Shown here: piece after piece, positions 27,985-35,391 of the stretch | Numbering within the stretch: position 1 is the first letter of the stretch | Layout of the letters: every line of letters starts with the position of its first letter | Assembly (NCBI GenBank): GCA_022821585.1 | Contig: JAJEDI010000052.1 | Span: 1-64,000, forward strand | Direction: 5' to 3' | DNA: 64,000 nt | DNA from: Caldilineaceae bacterium | GTDB lineage: Bacteria; Chloroflexota; Anaerolineae; Caldilineales; Caldilineaceae | The notes under the pieces: model-generated | Databases searched by the model: none | What the model was told of the DNA's origin: nothing | Seen by the model: the letters and a program-made list of their open reading frames with translations, nothing else | Translations under genes and position numbers: made by a program

Positions 27985-29382
27985 TTAACTGGCCTGCTTC
28001 CGCTCCCGCTCCAACGCCTCCTGACTGGGGCGCCCAATCCGCAAATTGTCGTAGGCCTGCTGCGAACTCGCAAAATAGTCGATGCCCTCGACATCGTGCC
28101 AGCCGGGTTGATGATGAATCGGGTTGGGCAGCCCTGTCGCCGCCTCCCGCATGTCCACCCAGGCCTCCATCCGCGCCGTGAGTGCCGACACGACTTCCGG
28201 TTGCTTTTCAGCCAGGTTGCAGCGTTCCGCAGGATCTTCCACCAAATTGTATAGCTCGACCGGCGGCATGAAATGAAAGTCCGGCTCAAGCGCGCGAATC
28301 AGCTTCCACTGAGGAGTACGCCAGCCATGTTTACGCATCCAGGCACACTCAGTAACATAGAATTCGCTCTCGTGTGACGCCACCTCCCCCTCGATCATTG
28401 GCAGCAAAGAACGCCCGTCGAACTCGATACCGGAGTCGATCTCCGCAAGCTCAAGCACTGTCGGGACCACGTCCTTGTGCTGGTTGTAGCCGGCAATGCG
28501 CCTGCCGCCCGGCAGCTTGGACGGGTAGCGCAGCATCAAAGGCACGTGCAGCACGGTGTCGTAAAGGCCGTGGTGATCGTACCAGAATCCGTGTTCGTCA
28601 AGCTCCTCGCCATGGTCGCCGTTGACCGCCACGATGGTCTCTTCGATGATGCCATGTGCTTCGAGCGCGGTGAAGATCGCCTGAATACACGCGTCCATGT
28701 AGGCGATGGCCCCGTCATACTGCGCGTTCACGTACTTCCGGTCGCTGATTCCCGGCGGCAACATGTCCATGAGCGTATGCTTGAACGGCTCGAACGCAAA
28801 GACCGGATCCATTGATCGATTTTCAGCGTCGCACTCGTCGCCATGATAGAAAATGCGCTCGAAAGGCTGTGGCGGTAGGTAGGGCGAGTGAGGGTCCATA
28901 TGGCGCAAGAACAGAAAAAAAGGTCTGTCGGCAGCCACCAGACGGTCCAGCGCCGGCAGCGCCAACTCGTTCAGCCGCTGCGCCTTGGGCACCCGGCCAT
29001 CCGACCAGCTGCCCATCTGCGTGAAGCTCAGGTACTCGTCGAAGCCGCGCGCGCTTGCTCTGCCTGAGAACCCGACCGAGACCGTGCTGTAGCCGTGCTC
29101 GCGTAGAATCTCCGGCAGAGTCTTCACCTCAGGCCGTAGCGGGCCCTTTGGGCGATGGGCCACCAGCTGTGAACTGAAAATGTCCATCCCGGTCAGCATC
29201 ATGCAATAGGCGCTGGTCGTCGGGATATGAGGACTGAATGTGTTCTCGAAGAGCACGCCCTGGGAGGCAAAGCGGTCCAGGTGGGGCGAGGTCAGCCGAT
29301 CATAGCCGTAGCAGCTCAGGTGATCGGCACGCAAAGAGTCGATGCCCAGGATTACAATGTTCGGCTTCGTAGTCGCAGCCAT
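27985..29382 (-). CDS. Sulfatase-fold (alkaline phosphatase superfamily) hydrolase with Thr in place of the formylglycine Cys
   Basis: 465 residues from the ATG at 29382, after AGGGAAGG and 10 bases past the upstream stop. The sulfatase fold is clear: 'NIVILGIDSLRADHLSCYGY' with metal ligand Asp15, 'LFLRHMDPHSPYLPP', 'VNGDHGEELDEHGF' with Asp-His metal ligands and 'YDTVLHVPLMLRYP'. The nucleophile site, ten residues before the Gly of LTG, reads Thr55-Thr-Ser-Ala-Tyr instead of C/S-x-P-x-R. It therefore cannot be matured to formylglycine. Thr at this point is the nucleophile in phosphodiesterases and phosphonoacetate hydrolase of the same superfamily, so a phosphoester or phosphonate substrate is possible. 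Tandem paralogue of the next gene. Confidence 0.9.
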   Translation of the reverse strand: MAATTKPNIVILGIDSLRADHLSCYGYDRLTSPHLDRFASQGVLFENTFSPHIPTTSAYCMMLTGMDIFSSQLVAHRPKGPLRPEVKTLPEILREHGYSTVSVGFSGRASARGFDEYLSFTQMGSWSDGRVPKAQRLNELALPALDRLVAADRPFFLFLRHMDPHSPYLPPQPFERIFYHGDECDAENRSMDPVFAFEPFKHTLMDMLPPGISDRKYVNAQYDGAIAYMDACIQAIFTALEAHGIIEETIVAVNGDHGEELDEHGFWYDHHGLYDTVLHVPLMLRYPSKLPGGRRIAGYNQHKDVVPTVLELAEIDSGIEFDGRSLLPMIEGEVASHESEFYVTECAWMRKHGWRTPQWKLIRALEPDFHFMPPVELYNLVEDPAERCNLAEKQPEVVSALTARMEAWVDMREAATGLPNPIHHQPGWHDVEGIDYFASSQQAYDNLRIGRPSQEALERERKQAS

Positions 29383-29392
29383 CACGCCTTCC

Positions 29393-30808
29393 CTACCCCG
29401 ATTCGTTCTCTTCGACCTCACGCGACTTCGCCTGCAGACGCCGGGCGGCGCTGGCGTCGCCGATGTAGAGTGATTCATAAGCCTGCTGCGAGCTGGTAAA
29501 GGGGCCGACCCCTTTGAGACCATGCCAGTCACCCTGATGGTGGATCGGATTCGGCAGCCCGGTTTCCGCTTCCCGCCTGCTCTCCCAGGCCTCCAGTCGG
29601 GCCGTCAGGGCCGCCACGACGCCGGGCAATTCATCGGCGAGATTGCAGTTCTCCAACGGATCTTCGACTAGATTGTAGAGCTCCACCGGCGGTTTGAAAT
29701 GAAAGTCCGGCTCCAATGCTAGCATCAGTTTCCACTGCGGCGTGCGCCAGCCGTGCTTGCGCATCCACGTGCACTCGGTGATGTAGAATTCGCTCTCGTG
29801 CGACGCCACACGGCTCTCGACCATCGGCAGGAGCGATCTCCCGTCGAAGTCGATTCCGGCGTCGATGCCGGCCAGTTCAAGCAGGGTGGGCACGAGGTCC
29901 TTGTGCTGATTGTAGCCCGAAACGCGGCGTTGGGCCGGCAACTTAGGAGGGTAGCGCAGCATCAGCGGCACGTGGAGGACATTGTCATAGATGCCATGGT
30001 GATCGAACCAGCACTCATGATCGTAGAGCGTCTCCCCGTGGTCCCCGTTGATCGCCACTATCGTCTCGTCGAAAATCCCATGCTCCTCCAACGCCGTGAA
30101 GATCGACTGGATAGCCGCGTCCATGTAGGCGATGGAACCGTCGTACTGGGCGATGACATAGTCCTTGTCAGTGATCCCAGGCGGCAGCCACGATGCGAGA
30201 AAGTCACGGAACGGCTTGAAGGCCAGCACCGGCTCCATTGATTTGTTACTGGGGTCGCACTCGTCGCCGTGGAAGAACATGCGCTCATAGGGCTCCGGCG
30301 GTAAGTAGGGCGCGTGTGGGTCCATGTGGCGCAGGAACAGGAAGAACGGTCTGTCTTCCGCGATCATGCGGTCGATGGCCGGTATCGCCTGTTCATTGAG
30401 AAGCTGGGCCTTGGGAAGTCGCCCCTCTTCCCACGAACCCCAGGCCGTATAGCTGAGATATTCGTCAAAACCGCGACTGCTGGGATTCCCGTCGAACCCG
30501 ACGCAAATGGTGTGATAACCCTCTTCGCGCAGGATTTCCGCCAGTGTCTTAACCTCAGGTCGCAACGGGCCCTGGTGCCGCAGCGCCACGACCTGTGTCG
30601 AGAAAACGTCCATGCCGGTCAGCATCGAGGCATAAGCGCTCGTCGTAGGAATGTGAGCGCTGAAAGTATTCTCGAATAGGACGCCTTGGGAGGCGAAGCG
30701 GTCCAGATAGGGACTGGTCAGCCTTTCATAACCGTAGCAACTCATGTGATCGGCATGTAACGAGTCGATGCCGAACAGGACGATATTCGGTTTTGCGTTC
30801 GATGCCAT
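29393..30808 (-). CDS. Sulfatase-fold hydrolase, Thr-site paralogue
   Basis: 471 residues from the ATG at 30808; AAGGA lies 9 bases before it. It is closely similar along its whole length to the downstream gene, so the pair is a tandem duplication. It has 'NIVLFGIDSLHADHMSCYGY', 'LFLRHMDPHAPYLPP', 'INGDHGETLYDHECWFDHHG' and the same altered nucleophile site: 'IPTTSAYASMLTG' with Thr55 at the Cys position, and Ser and Tyr where Pro and Arg should be. No signal peptide is seen, so it is predicted cytoplasmic. It is the first gene of the ten-gene minus-strand series reaching down to 21017. Confidence 0.9.
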   Translation of the reverse strand: MASNAKPNIVLFGIDSLHADHMSCYGYERLTSPYLDRFASQGVLFENTFSAHIPTTSAYASMLTGMDVFSTQVVALRHQGPLRPEVKTLAEILREEGYHTICVGFDGNPSSRGFDEYLSYTAWGSWEEGRLPKAQLLNEQAIPAIDRMIAEDRPFFLFLRHMDPHAPYLPPEPYERMFFHGDECDPSNKSMEPVLAFKPFRDFLASWLPPGITDKDYVIAQYDGSIAYMDAAIQSIFTALEEHGIFDETIVAINGDHGETLYDHECWFDHHGIYDNVLHVPLMLRYPPKLPAQRRVSGYNQHKDLVPTLLELAGIDAGIDFDGRSLLPMVESRVASHESEFYITECTWMRKHGWRTPQWKLMLALEPDFHFKPPVELYNLVEDPLENCNLADELPGVVAALTARLEAWESRREAETGLPNPIHHQGDWHGLKGVGPFTSSQQAYESLYIGDASAARRLQAKSREVEENESG

Positions 30809-31190
30809 CGTGTTTTCCTTCACAGTTGGTGAACTGACAGGTCACAAGAGTGGAGAGTTGTAGCCAAAGCGGGAAGGTGATCTGCTCAAGAAATCCTCTG
30901 TTTAGAGGTGGGGGAATCAACTCAGACTGTCCAAACCGATCGTTCACAGTTCAGACCGGTTGAACCGTACCACAACCGACTGTTCGCCGCAAGAATCTGC
31001 CTCCATCTTCCTGTCAGATCCGGGATGCTGAGCAGAGGAGGAACGCGTTCCCGAAGTGCCAGTAGTGTGGGCAATTGCTCTTTGCTTGATGACTGTTTAC
31101 AATGTAACTCGTGCCTCCCCAGACACACCCCCCTTCGCTCCCGGTCTTCGAAGTGCCGGGCAGATCAGGCCAGTTGAGGACTCTTTCTCT
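30809..31190. other. Divergent intergenic region, sulfatase-fold gene / MFS gene
   Basis: No gene is supported. It carries the predicted MFS promoter at 31075-31103. The minus strand has TACAAC-like -10 candidates for the sulfatase-fold gene, but none with an acceptable -35. Confidence 0.5.
31075..31103 (+). promoter_or_regulatory. Predicted promoter for the MFS transporter gene
   Basis: TTGCTC at 31075-31080, a spacer of 17, and TACAAT at 31098-31103. The -35 is identical to that of the promoter at 4568. The coding start at 31191 is about 80 bases after the expected transcript start. Confidence 0.5.
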
Positions 31191-32492
31191 ATGATACCGA
31201 TGTCCCGCGTTCAGCGGCGGCTCATTATCACGCTGTTCGTCGTCAGCAGCCTGAACAGTGCTGCGATGATCGCAAGTTTCGTTCTGACCCCCATCATCTC
31301 CTACTCCCTCAGCGGCCGCGTACAACTGATCGGTCTTCCCAACGCCCTTTCGATGGTTGGACGCGCCGGCGCGGGCTATCCTCTCGGCTGGCTGTTGGAC
31401 AAGGCAGGGCGCCGTATCGGCCTTGCCGTGGGCCTCTCCTTCGTGATTTTCGGAATGCTCGTCTCGGCCTCGGCTATCAGCTCCGGTTCACTGGTCTTCT
31501 TTCTCGGCGGGGCCGTCTTGCTGGGCGTTGGCCGTGCCGCCTTGGAACAGACTCGTTATGCCGCCGCCGAAATCTTCCCTCTGGCGCAGCAGGCCAAGGT
31601 AATTGGGCTGATAGTTTTCGCAGGCACGGTCGGGGCTGTGGGCGGCCCACTCCTGGTGGAACCGGCCGTTGGGTTGGCCAGACAACAGGGATTTCATGAG
31701 CATGTGGGCCCGTTCTGGATCGGCGCGGCTTTGATGGGGCTGGCTCTGATCCTGCTCTTGGTGGCGCTGCGGCCCGACCCCAAAGAACTGGCCGCCCTGC
31801 TTGCCCGCAACGAGAAAGCCGCTAGGGATTCAGATAGCTCGGAAGACGGCTCAGCTGGTGCCCAGGCTGGAAGCGAGGAGGCTCCCAGAGGGCTGAGGGG
31901 CGTAATGCACCTGCTCAAATTGCCGGACGTACAACTGGCAATCGCGGCAATGGCAATCGGCCAGATGGTCATGACACTATTGATGGTGGTTACGCCGCTC
32001 CACATGAACCGCGCCGACTACAAGGCAGACGCCATATCCTACGTCTTGATGGCGCATACGCTGGGGATGTTCGGTTTGTCTGGACTCAGCGGCTGGCTGG
32101 CAAGCCGGGTTGGCCGGGTGCCGATGATTTTCGCCGGAGCGCTTGTGCAGGTACTGGCCGCGATCATGATGCCGCTTTCCACGGAGCTACCGGTTCTGTT
32201 CGTCTCTCTCTTCCTGCTCGGCCTGGGATGGAATTTCAGCTATATCGCCGGCTCCTCGCTGCTGTCGGCCGCGCTCGAAGGCTCGCAACAGCGGGGCCGT
32301 GTACAGGGCATCAACGAAGCGATGGTGGCCATCGCCTCCGCCTGCGGTAGCCTGGGGACAGGAAGCGTCTATTCAGTCAGCGGAGTTGTGGCAGTGGCTG
32401 TGAGCGGCGTCTTCTTCTCGGCGTCCCTGGGTGCCCTCGCCCTCTGGTTGGGGCGGCAGCATCTGTTTGCCCTGGCCGCAGAGCGAGGCTAG
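31191..32492 (+). CDS. Major facilitator superfamily transporter
   Basis: 433 residues from the ATG at 31191 (GAGGA upstream); the frame is open further up to 31056, but that part lies over the predicted promoter. Twelve hydrophobic segments can be traced, in two sets of six around a charged loop near residues 200-240 ('ARNEKAARDSDSSEDG'). The loop between helices 2 and 3 reads 'GYPLGWLLDKAGRRIG', and the matching loop in the second half 'GWLASRVGRVP'; both are MFS motif-A-like. The substrate is unknown. Its position between sulfatase-type genes suggests uptake or export of a product of that catabolism. It is convergent with the canonical sulfatase gene. Confidence 0.88.
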   Translation: MIPMSRVQRRLIITLFVVSSLNSAAMIASFVLTPIISYSLSGRVQLIGLPNALSMVGRAGAGYPLGWLLDKAGRRIGLAVGLSFVIFGMLVSASAISSGSLVFFLGGAVLLGVGRAALEQTRYAAAEIFPLAQQAKVIGLIVFAGTVGAVGGPLLVEPAVGLARQQGFHEHVGPFWIGAALMGLALILLLVALRPDPKELAALLARNEKAARDSDSSEDGSAGAQAGSEEAPRGLRGVMHLLKLPDVQLAIAAMAIGQMVMTLLMVVTPLHMNRADYKADAISYVLMAHTLGMFGLSGLSGWLASRVGRVPMIFAGALVQVLAAIMMPLSTELPVLFVSLFLLGLGWNFSYIAGSSLLSAALEGSQQRGRVQGINEAMVAIASACGSLGTGSVYSVSGVVAVAVSGVFFSASLGALALWLGRQHLFALAAERG

Positions 32493-32567
32493 CGGACGGG
32501 ATTCCCCAAAGTCGCAAACTCACTTCCGCGGTGAAATCGGCGCTTCCGTTTTGCCGGGGCGCTACCT

Positions 32568-33995
32568 TCATCGCCGCCATGTCCCAGCTGCCGTGGGATG
32601 GTCGTACGGCTCGTCGGCCACGCGCGCCTGCAGGCGGTGCAACTCCTCGGTTAACTTCTCCACAATGCCGGCGTAGTCCGGATCATGGTATACGTTGTTC
32701 AGTTCATACGGGTCGGCGTCGAGATCGAAGAGCTCCCACTCAGGCTCCTTGGACTCATCGATGACACCCGGCTGATCCAATCCGTCGGCGTAGTAATAGA
32801 TCAGTTTGTAGCGCAGCGTCCGCACACCATAGTGGGCGTAAACATGGTGGTGTGCCAGATGCATCCAATAACGGTAGTACATCGATGTCTGCCAGCCATC
32901 CGGCGTTTGGCGCGCTAGTAGTGGGCAGAAACTGGTCCCCTGGAAATGCTCCGGGACGTCGACGCCGGCGTACTCGAGCAGCGTCGGCGTGAAGTCGACA
33001 TTAAGGACCATCTGTTCGTTGACCGTCCCCGCCTCGACCGCTTGCGGATAGCGAATCAGTAGCGGCATGCGCAGCGACTCCTCGTACATGAATCGCTTGT
33101 CATACCAGCCGTGGTCGCCAAGAAAGAAACCCTGGTCCGACGTGTAGACGACAATGGTATTCTCCGCCAGCCCTTCCTCTTCCAGGAAGTCGAGCAGCCT
33201 GCCGACGTTGTCGTCGATCGAAGCGACGCAGCGCAAGTAGTCCTTAATGTAACGCTGGTACTTCCACTTCTTCTCCTCTTCCGGTGTCAGCCCCTCCGGC
33301 GTCGGCTGTTTCAGGTCTTCAAGCGTCATATCGCGATCGATCCGCATCTCAGCCGCGGCCGCCGCCGCCGCCCGGTTGTTGTAGTCGTCGTCGAAGGTTT
33401 CCGGATAGGGAATCTCCTCATCTTCGTACATGAGTGCGTGCTTTTCGTCCGGCTCCCACGACCGATGCGGCGCCTTGTGATGGCACATGAGCATGAACGG
33501 CCGCTCCGGATCGCGCGCCCGCAGCCAGTCTAGCGAGAAGTCAGTGATCAGGTCGGTGACGTAACCTGGAAAGACCTTGCGCTCACCCATCTCGATCATC
33601 TCCGGGTCGTGGTAGAGCCCTTGACCGGGAAGCACGTTCCAATAGTCGAAACCGGTCGGATCGTTGTTCCCTCCGTGTCCCAGGTGCCACTTGCCGATAA
33701 TAGCCGTCTGGTAGCCTGCCGCCTGCAGCAGTTTTGGCATCGTCACCTGCCTGCCATCGAGAGTCGAAGCCAGCGTTGTCACGCCGTTAACGTGGTTGTA
33801 CGTACCGGTCAGTATCACGGCGCGGCTTGGCGAGCAGATCGAGTTGGTACAAAAGCAATTATTGAAGCGCATGCCGCCCTCAGCGATGCGGTCCAAATGG
33901 GGCGTACGGTTGATGCGGCTGCCGTAGCAGCTCATAGCGTGCGAGGCGTGGTCGTCCGACATAATGAAGAGTATGTTGGGGCGTGTGTCGGGCAT
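32568..33995 (-). CDS. Sulfatase with canonical formylglycine motif
   Basis: 475 residues; the ATG at 33995 follows AAGGA. It is a type-I sulfatase: metal ligands Asp14-Asp15 in 'ILFIMSDDHASH', the maturation motif Cys54-Ser-Pro-Ser-Arg58 ('ICSPSRAVILTG'), 'GKWHLGHGG' with the Lys and His of the active site, 'MCHHKAPHRSW', and 'YTSDQGFFLGDHGWYDKRFM'. It hydrolyses a sulfate ester after Cys54 is oxidised by a formylglycine-generating enzyme, which is not in this window. No signal peptide is visible. The long, contiguous 'GTSFCPLLA' type C-terminal domain resembles iduronate- and choline-sulfatase-like enzymes acting on sulfated carbohydrates. Confidence 0.94.
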   Translation of the reverse strand: MPDTRPNILFIMSDDHASHAMSCYGSRINRTPHLDRIAEGGMRFNNCFCTNSICSPSRAVILTGTYNHVNGVTTLASTLDGRQVTMPKLLQAAGYQTAIIGKWHLGHGGNNDPTGFDYWNVLPGQGLYHDPEMIEMGERKVFPGYVTDLITDFSLDWLRARDPERPFMLMCHHKAPHRSWEPDEKHALMYEDEEIPYPETFDDDYNNRAAAAAAAEMRIDRDMTLEDLKQPTPEGLTPEEEKKWKYQRYIKDYLRCVASIDDNVGRLLDFLEEEGLAENTIVVYTSDQGFFLGDHGWYDKRFMYEESLRMPLLIRYPQAVEAGTVNEQMVLNVDFTPTLLEYAGVDVPEHFQGTSFCPLLARQTPDGWQTSMYYRYWMHLAHHHVYAHYGVRTLRYKLIYYYADGLDQPGVIDESKEPEWELFDLDADPYELNNVYHDPDYAGIVEKLTEELHRLQARVADEPYDHPTAAGTWRR

Positions 33996-34136
33996 AGGAA
34001 ATCCTTTTGAAAGTCTACTGTATAGCGTTGACTGCGGTGTCGCGTTGCCGCAATGTATTGGCGTCGTTAAGCACAGCGGGGACAGATTTGGCCATGCTAT
34101 CAGACATCGAATGCGGGGTCAAGAAGAAGTGCGAAA

Positions 34137-34159
34137 GGGGTGCATCCCAGATTTTTTGC
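34137..34159 (-). repeat. Module C string, inverted copy
   Basis: Reads 'cgcaaaaaatctgggatgca' and then 'cccc' on the minus strand. It faces the plus-strand copy at 34222-34247. Confidence 0.4.
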
Positions 34160-34221
34160 GAGACTCGTCTTACCAGTGTTGAATCCAGCCTGGTCGACGA
34201 ATCAACTCTACTGGGCGGACA

Positions 34222-34247
34222 ATAATTTGGGATACACCCTGCGAAAG
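34222..34247 (+). repeat. Module C string
   Basis: 'ttgggatacaccctgcgaaa' is nearly the same as 'ctgggatgcacactgcgaaa' at 34674-34693. Confidence 0.45.
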
Positions 34248-34377
34248 CGGGTACGTCCCAAAATGGACGTGAACCTTCTTATGCCTCAAGAAGCAACCGA
34301 GCCGTTTTCAGTCATCAATCAACTCGAAGGGAAGCGCCTCGTCTGTCCACTGACAACTGGCAACTAACTATTGCAGT

Positions 34378-34442
34378 TCTGGGCGGTCGGCCGCAAGCGG
34401 CCTCCCTTGTGCGGGGGCTCCGCCCCCGCAACGCCCCCGGCC
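34378..34442 (+). repeat. Intergenic repeat module A, copy 2
   Basis: Two perfect hairpins in series: GGCCGC-aa-GCGGCC at 34389-34402, then GCGGGGGC-tcc-GCCCCCGC, followed by 'aacgccccc'. The lead-in 'tgcagttctggg' is shared with the copy at 38.7 kb. Confidence 0.75.
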
Positions 34443-34535
34443 AACAACATGCCTGGTCGACCGTGTGCCGACATTCGTGACGGGTGGCCAATCGAGCGAG
34501 TTTCTTCAAACCAGGTCCCCCAGTCCCATCAAAAT

Positions 34536-34567
34536 CCCGTAGGTGCCGGCCCTGTGCCTGCCCTCGC
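34536..34567 (+). repeat. Intergenic repeat module B, copy 2
   Basis: 'CCCGTAGGTGCCGGC', then CCTGT and GCCTGCCCTCGC. The stem is imperfect. It lies about 95 bases after module A, as in copy 1. Confidence 0.65.
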
Positions 34568-34666
34568 ACACCATCCAATCTACGGACTCTACGATTAGTC
34601 CAAGCTTGGCGGCTGCCCTCCGTCTCTCCAGGAGCTGGCAAACGATTCCAGCCAGACTCTGTCCAC

Positions 34667-34694
34667 CCCAATTCTGGGATGCACACTGCGAAAA
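34667..34694 (+). repeat. Module C string
   Basis: 'ccaattctgggatgcacact' followed by 'gcgaaa'. It follows modules A and B, giving the A-B-C order seen at the window start and at 38.7 kb. Confidence 0.45.
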
Positions 34695-34730
34695 CTGTCG
34701 CCTGTTCACATCTCCTTCCACCTGGCAATC

Positions 34731-34760
34731 CCCCGTAGGGGCACCCCTTGTGGGTGCCCT
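34731..34760 (+). repeat. Intergenic repeat module B, copy 3
   Basis: GGGCACCC at 34739-34746, loop CTTGT, GGGTGCCC at 34752-34759: a perfect 8-bp stem whose bases differ from copy 1 while the loop is identical. Confidence 0.75.
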
Positions 34761-35043
34761 CCTGGTTGCCCACCCTTTTGGGAGCGTCACGAAAACCTTT
34801 GTCCCTCGCGGACAGAAAACATTCTGGGCCCGCATATCCCTGTTCAGGCTAATATCTACGACTTCTGGTGATATGTTGAAGATGCAGCGACGAGCGAGAG
34901 GGGCGGAACGTCGGCATCAGGATACGCGGGCCGCAGCCCAGCTGTCCTGCGCTCTTGCCAAGAGGTCGATCTTCGGTTAGGTTGCACTAGCCGAACCTAC
35001 TTCAAAATGTACGAAACGGGCCATCACCCGACGGAGATCTTAC

Positions 35044-35361
35044 ATGTCTGAACAGTCAGTACTGCGCCACGTCGTCCTGTTTCAGTTCAAAGAAGGAACG
35101 CCAGCTGAAAACGTTCGTGAAATCGAAAACGCCTTCCGAGCCCTGCCTGGCAAAATCGACGTAATCCAGGATTTTGAATGGGGTACCGACGTCAGCGTCG
35201 AGGGCAAGACAGAAGGATTTACACACTGCTTCTTCGTCACCTTCGCATCCGAAGCCGACCGCGACGCCTATCTCCCCCACCCCGATCACACTGCATTTGG
35301 CGCCGTGCTGCGTCCCCACTTGGAAAAGGTCCTGGTCGTAGACTACTGGCAGAGGACGTGA
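35044..35361 (+). CDS. Dabb-domain (stress-responsive alpha/beta barrel) protein
   Basis: 105 residues, a single Dabb domain: 'LRHVVLFQFKEGTP' at residues 7-20, 'FEWGTDVSVEGKTEGFTHCF', 'ADRDAYLPHPDHTAFG' (the family's Y-x-x-HP-x-H motif) and the closing strand 'LVVDYWQ'. These proteins form dimeric ferredoxin-like barrels; members include stress proteins and olivetolic-acid cyclase, but most have no known reaction. Convergent with the glycoside hydrolase gene, 31 bases away. Confidence 0.92.
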   Translation: MSEQSVLRHVVLFQFKEGTPAENVREIENAFRALPGKIDVIQDFEWGTDVSVEGKTEGFTHCFFVTFASEADRDAYLPHPDHTAFGAVLRPHLEKVLVVDYWQRT

Positions 35362-35391
35362 ACCATTTCGAGCGTACTGCGCGCGACAGCA

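Larger units (their letters stand above)
33996..35043. other. Repeat-rich gene-free region
   Basis: No coding sequence is supported in about 1 kb. It contains an inverted pair of module C strings (34137-34159 and 34222-34247), module A (34378-34442), two copies of module B (34536-34567, 34731-34760) and another C string (34667-34694). The remaining 200 bases before 35044 hold a weak TTGCAC at 34982 without a matching -10. Confidence 0.6.

Noticed and set aside
33996..35043. CRISPR-like array suggested by repeats
   Set aside because: The repeats are unequally spaced, of different types and in mixed orientation; there are no regular spacers and no cas genes.
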